Source: Thermoplasmatota archaeon
GTDB lineage: Archaea; Thermoplasmatota; Thermoplasmata; Thermoplasmatales; GCA-001856825
Reading direction: 5' to 3'
Assembly: GCA_023381415.1 (NCBI GenBank)
Contig: JAMCUN010000019.1
Coordinates: forward strand, 1-64,000
DNA length: 64,000 nucleotides
Numbering within the stretch: the first letter of the stretch is position 1; each line of letters starts with the position of its first letter. This document shows, in pieces, positions 1-9,344 of this stretch. The translations under genes were made by a program, and so were the position numbers. Under the pieces are notes generated by a model. It was not told the origin of the DNA. It saw nothing but the letters and a program-made list of their open reading frames with translations, and made no database searches.

Positions 1-109
1 AAATTTTGTAATAAACTGAATTATATTTTGAAAAATTTTAAAGGAAAATGGGCTCGAGAAAAAATAATATACCCCACAGGAATATCAATCCGTATACGGT
101 TGTGAAATA

Positions 110-1486
110 ATGCAAACTGAGGATGAAACTCATAAGGACGTCGCGAATGTTCCTGAGAGAAACAAGAGTTATGAAACGAAGAGATCTTTCAATCTATTCA
201 AGAAGACCAAGAAGTTGATACCATCCGGTTCGAGTTCTCTTATGAGAACAAGTTCCTGGGATGATTATCCCATATTCATGAACAGGGCGAAGGGAACCAG
301 GATGTGGGACGTTGATGGAAACGAATACATCGACTTTTTGATGGCCTTTGGCCCCCTGATAAACGGCCATGCAAATGAAAAGATCACAGCAGCCGTGAGG
401 AAATACATCAAGAACGGAGACCTGTACGGTACTCCTAACGAGCTGGAATACAAGCTTGCAAGGGAATTCAAGAAGTTCGTGAAAACCCAGGACATGGTAA
501 TATTCGCCCTGAGCGGAACAGATGCAACGTTCAACGCCCTCAGGATAGCGAGGGCCGCAACTGGGAAGGACAACGTATTGAAATTCGAGGGGCATTATCA
601 CGGCCTGCATGACTACGGGGCTGTCTCAGTGGAGGCACCGGCCCCGGTTGCAGGGCTCAAGTGGTTCCCCAAATCTCTTCCATATTCGGCTGGAATTCCG
701 CAGGGGGTAATGGACACTGTAGTCGTTTCAACCTGGAACGACCTGGATAGCCTCTCAAAGATTTTGAGGATAAGGGGGAATGAGATTGCTGCAATAATAA
801 TGGAGCCTATAATGGCAAACTCCACCCTGGTATCCCCTGAACCTGGTTATCTCAAGGGTGTGAGGGAGCTTGCGGATGAGTACAATATCCTGCTGATATT
901 CGATGAGGTCATAACAGGCTTCAGGGTTAGCGAGGGAGGTGCGCAGAAACTGTATGGTGTGACGCCTGACCTGTCCTCCTGGGCAAAATCCCTGAGCAAC
1001 GGCTACCCAATTTCGGCTGTTGCTGGCAAAAAGGAATACATGGAACTTATAGGAAACGGTGTGGGTTATGGCGGAACGTACTTTGCAGTACCGATTTCCC
1101 TAACAGCATCTATTGCAAACCTGAAGCTCCTGGAAGCAAACGAGTTTGAGGGATACAGCGTTCTGGGGAGGCTTACAAGGAGAATGGCAAGGGGCATTGA
1201 GGAGATAGGGGAGGACCTTGATGAGCCGATATTCGTGAACTACGAAACGGGCCTTCTGACTTTTGTGTTCACAGAGCAGAAGCAGATCACCAATTACAGG
1301 GAAAGCATAGTAATGGACTGGAACAAGTACAAGGGAGTTCAGAAGAAAATGCTGCAAAGAGGGATATACTACCATCCGGACGGTGCAGAACGCATACCTC
1401 TTTCTATGGTACATACGGAATCTGACGTTGAAGCTTTCCTGACCGCCCTGAGGGAGTCGATAAAGGAGTACAACAGGGAAAACTGA
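110..1486 (+). CDS. Class III aminotransferase, glutamate-1-semialdehyde aminomutase-like
   Basis: A PLP-dependent fold-type I enzyme of the class III (omega-) aminotransferase family, closest in pattern to HemL-type proteins: an opening PSG-type loop near residue 38, GPLINGH, SGTDA around residue 135, the KFEGHYHG block, FDEVITGFR near residue 263 (cofactor-binding Asp) and the Schiff-base Lys at about residue 293 in WAKSLSNGYP. At 458 residues it is longer than usual HemL (about 425). The neighbours are catabolic aminotransferases and aldehyde dehydrogenases rather than tetrapyrrole genes, so a role in amino-acid or polyamine breakdown is more likely than haem synthesis. The exact substrate cannot be read from sequence. 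It is separated from the next gene by 240 nt and is probably transcribed alone. Confidence 0.85.
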   Translation: MQTEDETHKDVANVPERNKSYETKRSFNLFKKTKKLIPSGSSSLMRTSSWDDYPIFMNRAKGTRMWDVDGNEYIDFLMAFGPLINGHANEKITAAVRKYIKNGDLYGTPNELEYKLAREFKKFVKTQDMVIFALSGTDATFNALRIARAATGKDNVLKFEGHYHGLHDYGAVSVEAPAPVAGLKWFPKSLPYSAGIPQGVMDTVVVSTWNDLDSLSKILRIRGNEIAAIIMEPIMANSTLVSPEPGYLKGVRELADEYNILLIFDEVITGFRVSEGGAQKLYGVTPDLSSWAKSLSNGYPISAVAGKKEYMELIGNGVGYGGTYFAVPISLTASIANLKLLEANEFEGYSVLGRLTRRMARGIEEIGEDLDEPIFVNYETGLLTFVFTEQKQITNYRESIVMDWNKYKGVQKKMLQRGIYYHPDGAERIPLSMVHTESDVEAFLTALRESIKEYNREN

Positions 1487-1700
1487 TTCTTCCTGAAGAC
1501 AATCAGAGATACCCATTAGCAACAGCCCCAACTGCTCTGGTTGAGGGATGGTGCTGCAGTCCCCCCTTCCTAGCCAGAGATTTCCAGAATCCGCGCTATA
1601 GGCAATGATGAACTACTGTGGACCTTGAACCAAATCTCGGTATCACATCCTTTATCAGCTTAAGTTCATATGGTCATATTTCCTGTTTGCAGAAAGGATT

Positions 1701-1709
1701 GATATACTT
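1701..1709 (+). promoter_or_regulatory. TATA-like box upstream of the second aminotransferase
   Basis: GATATACTT centred about 23 nt before the ATG at 1728, the spacing expected for a leaderless archaeal transcript. The rest of the 240-nt gap after the first aminotransferase shows no other gene or clear structure. Confidence 0.45.
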
Positions 1710-1727
1710 CATCTAATTACTAATGGT

Positions 1728-3086
1728 ATGATTGAGAAAAATTCCGACAAATCAAACGAAGTTGGTAAAATTTGCACGGAATTAACGTATGGCACCTGGA
1801 GAAAGCAGGGAAATTGGGCCCCCCTGACGGTAACAGGTGCAAAAGGCACCTACTTTACAGATTCGGTAGGGAAAAGGTACCTCGATTTTTCTGCCCAGCT
1901 CATGTGCTCAAACCTTGGCCATGGAAATGAGAGGATAAGGGAGGCGATAGATGATCAGCTGGCAAGACTTGAGTACGTTCAACCTGGATATGCAACTGAG
2001 GTCAGGGCGGAAGTGTCTCTCCTCCTGAAGGATGTGCTCCCGTCTTCTCTGACCAAATATTTTTTCGGCGCTTCCGGGACGGAAGCCAACGAGGCTGCAA
2101 TAAAGACAGTCAGGATGTTCTTCCAGAAAGAGAGAAGGACAAAGATCATATCCAACTACAATTCCTACCACGGTTCTACTTCGGGAAGCATTTCCCTCAC
2201 AGGTGATTTCAGGAGGATTCCTGTGGATACTTACTATTCGGTCTCTGGCATAGTCCATTCCATACCACCGTACTGCTATCGCTGTCCACTGAACCTAAAA
2301 TTTCCAGAATGCAACCTTGCTTGCGCAGACTACAATCAGTACCTAATAACAAATGAGGGAAACGTCGGTGGGATGATCGTGGAACCGGTCACTGGAACGA
2401 ACGGCGTGATTGTACCGCCGGACGGTTATCTCCAGAAGATCAGGGAGATCACAAGGGAGAATGACGTTCTTCTGATAACGGATGAGGTGATGAGCGGATG
2501 GGGGAGGACGGGGAAATGGTTCGCAGTAGACAACTGGGACGTGAAACCTGACATTCTCACGACTGCAAAGGGGATCACCGGTGCGTACCTCCCCCTATCC
2601 CTCATGGCAACGAACAAGAGGATCGCTGATTACTTCGAAGAGAACTACTTCGCCCATGGCCATACCTACGAGGCACACCCTGTGTCACTTGCAGCTGCCA
2701 AGGCTGCAATAAAGGAATACAAAGAAAGAAACCTCATAGAGAGATCAAGAGAACTCGGGAAGAAAATGAAGGCAAGGCTTGAGGAAATCAAGGATCGACA
2801 CAGATCCGTGGGGGACGTCAGGAGCATCGGGCTTTTTGGGGCAGTGGAGCTTGTAAAGGATAGGGAAAAGAAGACACCATTCAATTCATACCGGGAAAAG
2901 ATCGAAGGAAAGCCACTGATGACAGACAAGATTTCAAGGAGGGCAATGGAGATGGGAGTATACATCAATAACTGGCTGAACCACTTCGTGATAGCACCAC
3001 CTCTTGTGATTTCAGAGGAGGACATGACGAAGGGTTTGGACACGCTTGATGAATGCCTCAAGCTTTCAGACGAGGAGGTGTCTTAA
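1728..3086 (+). CDS. Class III aminotransferase (beta-alanine/taurine--pyruvate type)
   Basis: A class III PLP aminotransferase of 452 residues. Visible landmarks are GASGTEANEAA (phosphate binding), YNSYHGS, ITDEVMSGWGRTG with the cofactor Asp at about residue 252, and the catalytic Lys at about residue 281 in TTAKGITGAYLP. A run of four cysteines (YCYRCPLNLKFPECNLACAD, about residues 183-202) marks a known subgroup and might bind metal or form disulfides. The downstream gene, a malonate/methylmalonate-semialdehyde dehydrogenase, starts directly after the stop codon. The pair would convert a beta- or omega-amino acid to a semialdehyde and then to an acyl-CoA, which favours beta-alanine or beta-aminoisobutyrate as substrate. 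That assignment is inferred from context. Confidence 0.85.
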   Translation: MIEKNSDKSNEVGKICTELTYGTWRKQGNWAPLTVTGAKGTYFTDSVGKRYLDFSAQLMCSNLGHGNERIREAIDDQLARLEYVQPGYATEVRAEVSLLLKDVLPSSLTKYFFGASGTEANEAAIKTVRMFFQKERRTKIISNYNSYHGSTSGSISLTGDFRRIPVDTYYSVSGIVHSIPPYCYRCPLNLKFPECNLACADYNQYLITNEGNVGGMIVEPVTGTNGVIVPPDGYLQKIREITRENDVLLITDEVMSGWGRTGKWFAVDNWDVKPDILTTAKGITGAYLPLSLMATNKRIADYFEENYFAHGHTYEAHPVSLAAAKAAIKEYKERNLIERSRELGKKMKARLEEIKDRHRSVGDVRSIGLFGAVELVKDREKKTPFNSYREKIEGKPLMTDKISRRAMEMGVYINNWLNHFVIAPPLVISEEDMTKGLDTLDECLKLSDEEVS

Positions 3087-4535
3087 TTGAAAAGTGTTAT
3101 GAATTACGTGAACGGGAAGTTCGAGGAGGGGGAGGGGAATGAGAAGTATGAAGTGTTCAATCCTGCCTTTGGAGAGAGGATTTCTGTCGTGAGGGAAGCA
3201 AAGAGGGAAGAGGTTGACAGGGCCGTGGACCTTGCCCTGGACGCCCAGAAGAAATGGATGAAGGTACCCATATCTGACAGGATCAAGTATCTGTTCAAGC
3301 TGGAGAACCTGATGTGGGACAGGATAGACCAGATAGCAGAGGTGACGACTATTGAGCACGGCAAGACGTTCGAAGAATCGAGGGGTGACGTTGTGAGGGC
3401 AATCCAGAACGTCGAGTCCGCAGCTGCAGCAAGTTATCAGATCATGGGGCGCAACAATAAGCAGATAGCGAATGGAATAGACGAAGAGCTGGTCAGGGTA
3501 CCTATCGGAGTGTTTGCCGTCATATCTCCGTTCAATTTCCCTGTGATGATTCCTTTCTGGTTCTTCCCATACGCCGTAACCCTTGGGAATACTGTGGTTG
3601 TGAAGCCATCGGAAAAGACTCCGATGAGCATGGAAATGATCATGAGTCTTGTCAGGGATGCTGGTTACCCTGAAGGGGTCATCCAGCTCATCAATGGGGG
3701 GAGGGAGGCTGTAGACCATATCCTGGAAAACAAGAAAGTTGCAGGAATCAGCTTCGTTGGATCCACCCCTGTTGCTGAATACGTTTACAAGAAGGGGACG
3801 TCGAACAGGAAGAGAGTACAGGGAGGAGCATCTGCAAAGAACTACGTTCTTGTTATGCCCGATGCTGATCTTGAGGGGGTTATAAGCAACATAATAGGGT
3901 CATTCTACGGTAACGCAGGGGAGAGGTGCCTGGCAGGCTCTGTGCTTGTGACATTCCCTGAAAACCACGACAGGGTATTGAACCTTTTCAGGAAGCATGC
4001 TTCCGAGCTCAAGGTCGGTTACGGAATGGACAAGGAAACAGACATGGGCCCACTCATAAGAAGGGAGCACATGGAAAGGGTGGAGAAGTTCATAGAACTT
4101 GGGCAGAATGAAGGGGGAAAACTTGTCCTCGATGGAAGGAACTCAAAGCCGAAGAAGTATCCTGGCGGGTTCTTCCTCGGGCCTTCCATAGTGGACGGGG
4201 TCTCAGAAGGTATGGCGGTGATGAAGGAGGAGATATTCGGCCCAGTCGCCTCTTTCTATACAGCTGATTCTTTCGAAGATGCAATAGATGCAATAAACAG
4301 CAGCAGGTACGGGAACGCATCCTCCATCTATACAACATCCGGACTCTACGCAAAGAAGTTCTCTGACAGCGTGAACGCCGGCAACATAGGGGTAAATGTC
4401 GGGGTGGCTGCACCTGTTGCTTTCTATCCGTTCGCTGGAATGAAGGATTCGTTCTTCGGTGACCTCCATCCTCAGGGGGGAGATGATGGCATCATGTTCT
4501 TCACGGATAGGAAGGTTATCATATCTAAGTGGTGA
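3087..4535 (+). CDS. mmsA: Methylmalonate/malonate-semialdehyde dehydrogenase (CoA-acylating)
   Basis: An aldehyde dehydrogenase of 482 residues with the traits of the CoA-dependent MMSDH branch: PFNFPVMIPFWFFP, the nucleophile Cys at about residue 281 in NAGERCLAG, and the signature FFGDLHPQGGDDGIMFFT near the C terminus. The general-base Glu position reads QGGASAKN rather than ELGG, as in MMSDH, which releases acyl-CoA by CoA attack instead of hydrolysis. Translation probably starts at TTG 3087, immediately after the preceding TAA and preceded by a strong GAGGAGGTG at 3071-3079. The expected reactions are (methyl)malonate semialdehyde to acetyl- or propionyl-CoA, the last step of beta-alanine or valine breakdown. 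It forms an operon with the upstream aminotransferase. Confidence 0.88.
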   Translation: MKSVMNYVNGKFEEGEGNEKYEVFNPAFGERISVVREAKREEVDRAVDLALDAQKKWMKVPISDRIKYLFKLENLMWDRIDQIAEVTTIEHGKTFEESRGDVVRAIQNVESAAAASYQIMGRNNKQIANGIDEELVRVPIGVFAVISPFNFPVMIPFWFFPYAVTLGNTVVVKPSEKTPMSMEMIMSLVRDAGYPEGVIQLINGGREAVDHILENKKVAGISFVGSTPVAEYVYKKGTSNRKRVQGGASAKNYVLVMPDADLEGVISNIIGSFYGNAGERCLAGSVLVTFPENHDRVLNLFRKHASELKVGYGMDKETDMGPLIRREHMERVEKFIELGQNEGGKLVLDGRNSKPKKYPGGFFLGPSIVDGVSEGMAVMKEEIFGPVASFYTADSFEDAIDAINSSRYGNASSIYTTSGLYAKKFSDSVNAGNIGVNVGVAAPVAFYPFAGMKDSFFGDLHPQGGDDGIMFFTDRKVIISKW

Positions 4536-4662
4536 TTGATATCCCCTAATTGTTAAGAACAATCCTTCAGTTATTGGAAAATTTAGCGATAATTGACGCA
4601 AAAACGATACGAATAAACAGCAAACTTTAAGTTATTTGTTTGTTTGTAATGTTAGATTTCAC

Positions 4663-6489
4663 ATGAAGCGCACTATTATAGCAATAATCGTGGTAGTAGT
4701 AGCGATAGTGGTTATAGGTTCTTCAGTGGCCGTTTATGTTCACGACACAACACCGTCGACAAAGAAGACCACTCCAGACACACTTACCGTAGAGGAGACA
4801 GAATACCCGGACAGCATGGACCCGGCAGTCACGTTCACAACTCCCGGATGGGAAATCCTGGACCAGGTGTACCAGACCCTCATCGCACCTGACAATTCCA
4901 GCCAGACATCGTTCCTGCCCGTCCTAGCTACAAACTGGAGCGCATCCTCCAACAACATGAATTATACGTTCAACCTCAGGCACAACGTCACTTTCACCAA
5001 TGGTGATCCGTTCGACGCTTACGTCATGTGGTTCTCCATGTACAGGGCAATGCTCATGAACCAGGCACCTGAGTTCATACTCGGCCAGAACCTGGGAACG
5101 AACGGTTCGTACTTCAACCATACATTCAACATAACTGCTTCAACTCTGAATTCCATAAATTACACAAGCCCGAGTTCATCCGCGTTGTCTATAATGATGA
5201 ACCCGTACCAATCAATCCAGGTGGTAAACAAGTATGAAATTATCATCCACCTTGGCTCAGGATACAACGGATACCTTCCATACAATGCGTTCCTCATGAC
5301 GCTCACGACTCCGATGGGAATGGCAGTTGATCCGAATGTTGTCCTGCACAATGGCGGCGTGGTCGCAGGCGCCACTAACCAGAACATGTCAGGATATGCG
5401 ATTGGAACCGGGTTCTATAAGATAAACACTATTGTTCCAGGGCAGAGCATTACCCTCGTTGAGAACCCGAACTACTGGGGGAACAGTCTCCCAAAAAGTC
5501 AGCTTAACAATGCAATAAGTCCGCCGCACATAAAGTACATAATATTCGAGTACAAACCATCCTCGGCCATAATCACTGACCTGAAGGCCGGCAAGGCCCA
5601 GATCGTGGAGGCCCCTGTAACTGATTATTCAACCCTGGAGAACATTTCAGGCATCACAGTCAGCAAGCTGCCAATTCAGTTCGGTTCATCCCAGAACTCA
5701 TTCTTCGTCTACATGGACCAGATTGGAAACTATTCATTCCAGAACATCGATGTCAGGAAGGCAGTTACTTATGCGATCGACTATACCGGAATAATTTCAG
5801 CGGTCTACGGAGGTCTCGCACAGCAATGGATCGGCCCCGTACCTCCTGGATTCGAGTTCTACAACCAGACTATAGCGAACCTTCCATTCTATTCATACAA
5901 CCCTGCGGAAGCAGCGCACTACCTCAACGAAGCCGGATACAGGGCAATACTTCCGAACGGAACAGTCCTGAGCGGGGCGCCGTTCCCGACCTATGACTTC
6001 CTCTACGAGTCAGACTCTGCGACGCAAACGCTTGCGGCCCAGATCATAGCCAAGGATCTGGCAGCAATCGGCATCAACGTCACGCTGTCAGGGCAGCCGG
6101 GGAATACTTTCACCTCGATCGTCTACGGCCTAGCATCAAATTCCACTCAGTACCCGATAGGGCTCAATTACTACACTGAGGACTACTCCGCCTCAATAGA
6201 TTACGTCAATGCGCTCGCAGATGGATTCTACAACGGTACATCTGCATACTACAACTCCACTGTCTTCAACTGGACTGTGAACGCAAGTACATCTTTCAAC
6301 AACCTGTCCATCATCCAGAACCTGACATATATAACGAATGCTATGTACCAGAATTACACGATGGCTTGGCTGTACGTGCCTTACTTCCTTAGCGTCAACT
6401 CGAACAGCGTTACCGGGATGATACCCAACACAGCAGGTTCCGGTGCCGGATACTTCATGTTCTACAACACCGTGCAGTACACTACATAA
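4663..6489 (+). CDS. ABC transporter substrate-binding protein, family 5 (peptide/opine type)
   Basis: A membrane-anchored solute-binding protein of the DppA/OppA family. I chose ATG 4663 because it opens a classical hydrophobic N-terminal segment (MKRTIIAIIVVVVAIVVIGS); an upstream TTG at 4636 would bury it. There is no lipobox Cys, so anchoring by an uncleaved N-terminal helix followed by a Thr/Ser/Lys-rich linker is likely. The mature part shows the family 5 pattern (tryptophan/tyrosine-rich, YTFNLRHNVTFTNGDPF, ENPNYWG, DVRKAVTYAID) and many N-x-S/T sequons, common in archaeal surface proteins. Two permease genes follow directly. The ligand is unknown; peptides, amines or opines would fit the surrounding amino-acid catabolic genes. 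Confidence 0.9.
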   Translation: MKRTIIAIIVVVVAIVVIGSSVAVYVHDTTPSTKKTTPDTLTVEETEYPDSMDPAVTFTTPGWEILDQVYQTLIAPDNSSQTSFLPVLATNWSASSNNMNYTFNLRHNVTFTNGDPFDAYVMWFSMYRAMLMNQAPEFILGQNLGTNGSYFNHTFNITASTLNSINYTSPSSSALSIMMNPYQSIQVVNKYEIIIHLGSGYNGYLPYNAFLMTLTTPMGMAVDPNVVLHNGGVVAGATNQNMSGYAIGTGFYKINTIVPGQSITLVENPNYWGNSLPKSQLNNAISPPHIKYIIFEYKPSSAIITDLKAGKAQIVEAPVTDYSTLENISGITVSKLPIQFGSSQNSFFVYMDQIGNYSFQNIDVRKAVTYAIDYTGIISAVYGGLAQQWIGPVPPGFEFYNQTIANLPFYSYNPAEAAHYLNEAGYRAILPNGTVLSGAPFPTYDFLYESDSATQTLAAQIIAKDLAAIGINVTLSGQPGNTFTSIVYGLASNSTQYPIGLNYYTEDYSASIDYVNALADGFYNGTSAYYNSTVFNWTVNASTSFNNLSIIQNLTYITNAMYQNYTMAWLYVPYFLSVNSNSVTGMIPNTAGSGAGYFMFYNTVQYTT

Positions 6490-6495
6490 GGTGAT

Positions 6496-7530
6496 GTGGT
6501 GGAGGGGAAGCGGGAGCTACTCTACTTCATCCTGAGGAGGATAGGGGTATCCATACTTGTCATCCTCGGGACCATTTTTGTTGTGTTCCTAATATCTCAT
6601 TACCTGAGTCGGGATCCCGCAGCCCTCTGGGCTGGTCCGAAGGCAAGGCCATCTACCATCAAGTCTGTAATAGCAAGGTACGGGCTAGATCAACCTCTAT
6701 ATATACAGCTCTGGGACTTCGTGAAGGACTTCTTCACTGGCAATTTCGGCACCGACCCTGTCACTGGCAGGTCGATAAGCGGGGAGATATTCTTCTACCT
6801 TCCGAATACCATTGAGCTTGTGCTCACCGCTCTCTTTATCATAGTGATAAGCGGAGTCGGGCTCGGGTATCTGGCCGCAATCAATTTCGGTACGAAGAAA
6901 GATGCATTCATAAGGATTCTCTACACATCAGCCTGGGCCTCTCCTACGTTCCTCGTGAGCATACTTGCAATCATAATATTTGCATCCTACATACCTATCT
7001 TCCCATCTGGGGGCATGTACTCCCCGATCCTCAACCCTCCGAGGATAACAGGGCTATACATCCTTGACTCCCTAATAACTCTGCACTTTGGAGATTTCGT
7101 CAACGAGGTTTACCATATCATCCTGCCTGCACTAACGCTTGCTTTCCTGAATTTCGGCATCATAACAAGGATCAGCAGGAACGGCATCCTTGGGGTGAAA
7201 TGGCTTCCATACGTGAAATCCGCCAAGGCCAGGGGACTTGACCAGAAGCAGATCAACAGGCGGCATATCCTCAGGAACGGCCTGGTGGAGAGCAATACTG
7301 TCATCGCTGTGATGTTCGGCTGGCTCATTACCGGCGACCTTATAGTTGAGGAAATTTTCGCCTGGCCAGGAATAGGAAAATTCGCCTATACGGCGATATC
7401 AACCGATGATTACCCCGTTCTCATATTTACCGTCATAACGTTCACAATATTAGTGATAGTTGCCAACCTCATAGCGGATATCATGTATGCAGTTCTAGAC
7501 CCAAGGATCAGGCTGGGTGGTTCAGAATGA
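6496..7530 (+). CDS. Peptide-type ABC transporter permease, DppB-like
   Basis: An integral membrane permease of 344 residues with an N-terminal helix, a periplasm-facing segment containing ARYGLDQPL, five further hydrophobic segments and the cytoplasmic EAA-type loop that contacts the ATPase (SAKARGLDQKQINRRHILRN). The WPGIGKFAYTAI and YAVLDPRIR motifs near the C terminus are standard for DppB/OppB. The start is GTG at 6496 or the adjacent GTG at 6499, behind a GGTGAT motif at 6490-6495; the later GTG has better spacing. The gene overlaps the next permease by ATGA, so the two are probably co-translated. No ATPase genes of this importer occur in the window. Confidence 0.9.
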   Translation: MVEGKRELLYFILRRIGVSILVILGTIFVVFLISHYLSRDPAALWAGPKARPSTIKSVIARYGLDQPLYIQLWDFVKDFFTGNFGTDPVTGRSISGEIFFYLPNTIELVLTALFIIVISGVGLGYLAAINFGTKKDAFIRILYTSAWASPTFLVSILAIIIFASYIPIFPSGGMYSPILNPPRITGLYILDSLITLHFGDFVNEVYHIILPALTLAFLNFGIITRISRNGILGVKWLPYVKSAKARGLDQKQINRRHILRNGLVESNTVIAVMFGWLITGDLIVEEIFAWPGIGKFAYTAISTDDYPVLIFTVITFTILVIVANLIADIMYAVLDPRIRLGGSE

Positions 7531-8456
7531 AGAAACCGCTCATTAAGAGGACCCTTGGGATAGTGATGAGCAATAAGCTTTCAGCAACAGGTTTCATCAT
7601 AATCCTTATCTTCATAGTCATAGCTGTCCTTTACACCATATTTGGAAACAGGATAGTTCCGTATAACCCCCTTGCAATAAACCTCTCAGACGTAAACGCT
7701 CCACCAAGCTTTGCCCATCTGTTCGGGACAGACCAGCTTGGTCGTGACATCTTCTCTAGAGTGATAGCAGCGATTCCAGTAGACATCGGCCTCTCAATAT
7801 TCATAGTGCTGGTATCTGCCATGCTCGGCCTCTTCCTGGGTACAACAGCCGGGTACTTCAGGGGAATAATTGAGGAGGTCATAATGAGGATAACAGATCT
7901 CTTCTTTGCCTTTCCACCGCTGGTAATGTCCCTTGCCATAGCAGCTACCTTAGGGAGGAGCCTCATCGTTGCAGCATTTTCAGTTATATTCGTTTGGTGG
8001 CCGCCTTACGTGAGGCTGGTAAGGGGGAGCACCCTTCAGGTTGCAACAAGCGACTTCATCACCATGTCAAAAGTACTCAACACCAAGTTTTCCAAAATTC
8101 TTTTCAAGGGCATACTACCCAACATAATGACAACGTTGGTCGTCTACGCGACTATGGATGTCGGAACAGCCATGCTCACCCTTTCCACCCTCGGCTTTCT
8201 GAACATCGGGATACCGATACAGCAGCCTGAACTCGGATTGATGGCCTCCGTTCTCAACACAAATCTCTACCTCGACCCCCTGGAGGGGCTTATTCCTGCA
8301 ATATTCATCTTCATCATAGTGATGGGCTTCAGCCTGATAGGGGAAGGGCTTGCAGAGATTATAGACCCTAACATAAGGTCCCATCTTTTCTCAAGGAGGA
8401 GGAGGCTCGAAGACATGCAGAAGGCGAAGGATAGGAAGGCGAAAGCTACCGATTAG
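7527..8456 (+). CDS. Peptide-type ABC transporter permease, DppC-like
   Basis: The second permease of the importer, 309 residues with about six hydrophobic segments and the DppC hallmark FGTDQLGRDIFSR around residue 71. The EAA loop is degenerate (TMSKVLNTKFSKILFKGILPN) compared with the canonical EAARALGAS pattern. It starts inside the stop codon of the DppB-like gene. Its 3' end overlaps the convergent signal peptidase gene by 11 nt, so the operon ends here without DppD/DppF ATPases. Those must be supplied from elsewhere if the system works. Confidence 0.9.
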   Translation: MKKPLIKRTLGIVMSNKLSATGFIIILIFIVIAVLYTIFGNRIVPYNPLAINLSDVNAPPSFAHLFGTDQLGRDIFSRVIAAIPVDIGLSIFIVLVSAMLGLFLGTTAGYFRGIIEEVIMRITDLFFAFPPLVMSLAIAATLGRSLIVAAFSVIFVWWPPYVRLVRGSTLQVATSDFITMSKVLNTKFSKILFKGILPNIMTTLVVYATMDVGTAMLTLSTLGFLNIGIPIQQPELGLMASVLNTNLYLDPLEGLIPAIFIFIIVMGFSLIGEGLAEIIDPNIRSHLFSRRRRLEDMQKAKDRKAKATD

Positions 8457-9240
8457 TTTTCCTCTCCGCCTTCTTCCTGCCGAATGAAGGGATGGGCGCT
8501 ATTAAGAGTGCAACAATCACTACCAGCACTATCACCATAACCTCGTTGCTCTCCTCCGGGATGTACCTCGTGTTGTGCGTCACCCAGAGCTTCAACACCC
8601 CAAGGATTGGAAGATACCCCACGGCATAGCCGAATACCTGAGATGAGTTGACCAGCGAGTTATCTATTCCCGTATCCTGGTCTGCTGCAACCGTGTAATT
8701 GCCAACTTGATATCCGAGGGACGCAAAGTTGTGATCACCCATCGTTACGAACCCTGTCTGCCCGACGTAAAGGGAAAGGTTCACCAGCAGGTTCTTGTGG
8801 GAATAACCAACATCAGTCATATACACATTTGGCCCGCTTATTGCAAGCCATGAAGGATTTGTGTTCCCGTATAGAATTGGAGTTGAGCCTTCCCAGCCTT
8901 CAACGTAGAACATCGCACGATGGATCACCAGTTCCCCCAGATAATGGTTGTCGTATACTATCACGTTACCGTACTCCCCATAATTTATGGGATGGCCTTC
9001 CTCACGTGCCACAAGGTATGTCTGCACATCCTTGAAGGACGATATTTTCTTTACCCCGACGATATCCCCTGTGTTTATAACTCCGAAAACGAAGTTGTTC
9101 CCGTGCTGCATGGAGCTTGACTCAACTATAACGGCAGGCGGCCAGTTGCCAGTGTACAGGAACAGGGAAGAAAATACGACGACGATTACTGCTACCACTG
9201 CAACAGCGCTAATGACTTCACTCTTGTACTTGAACGTCAC
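8446..9240 (-). CDS. Archaeal/ER-type signal peptidase I (S26B)
   Basis: A membrane serine protease that removes signal peptides from exported proteins. An N-terminal transmembrane helix (about residues 10-30) is followed by the catalytic Ser in ESSSMQH (about residue 43), the S26B His replacing the bacterial Lys in LVIHRAM (about residue 107), and the conserved Asp in TMGDHN (about residue 169). A second hydrophobic helix near the C terminus (VMVIVLVVIVALLIAPI) gives a two-pass topology seen in several archaeal enzymes. The start is GTG 9240, about 25 nt from an AT-rich box at 9260-9269, suggesting a leaderless mRNA. It converges on and slightly overlaps the dppC-like gene. Confidence 0.88.
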   Translation of the reverse strand: MTFKYKSEVISAVAVVAVIVVVFSSLFLYTGNWPPAVIVESSSMQHGNNFVFGVINTGDIVGVKKISSFKDVQTYLVAREEGHPINYGEYGNVIVYDNHYLGELVIHRAMFYVEGWEGSTPILYGNTNPSWLAISGPNVYMTDVGYSHKNLLVNLSLYVGQTGFVTMGDHNFASLGYQVGNYTVAADQDTGIDNSLVNSSQVFGYAVGYLPILGVLKLWVTHNTRYIPEESNEVMVIVLVVIVALLIAPIPSFGRKKAERKTNR

Positions 9241-9311
9241 CTACCGATTAGAGTGACATCCATTAAATCATTTTCTGTGCTTTCACGGATGGAAAATTTT
9301 CAGAGAGATAA

Positions 9312-9320
9312 CTTTTTATT
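9312..9320 (+). promoter_or_regulatory. TATA-like box of the Lrp-family regulator
   Basis: CTTTTTATT centred about 29 nt before ATG 9345. The divergent signal peptidase has its own AT-rich box at 9260-9269, so this 104-nt gap holds two separate promoters. Confidence 0.45.
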
Positions 9321-9344
9321 AACTCTCACTATGTCAAGCGTAGT

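Noticed and set aside
110..1486. Naming the first aminotransferase hemL
   Set aside because: It has HemL-like motifs, but its length, its Asp in SGTDA and its catabolic neighbours make a tetrapyrrole role unproven.
3087..3101. ATG 3099 instead of TTG 3087 as the start of mmsA
   Set aside because: The strong GAGGAGGTG is spaced correctly for TTG 3087, which also follows the previous stop codon directly.
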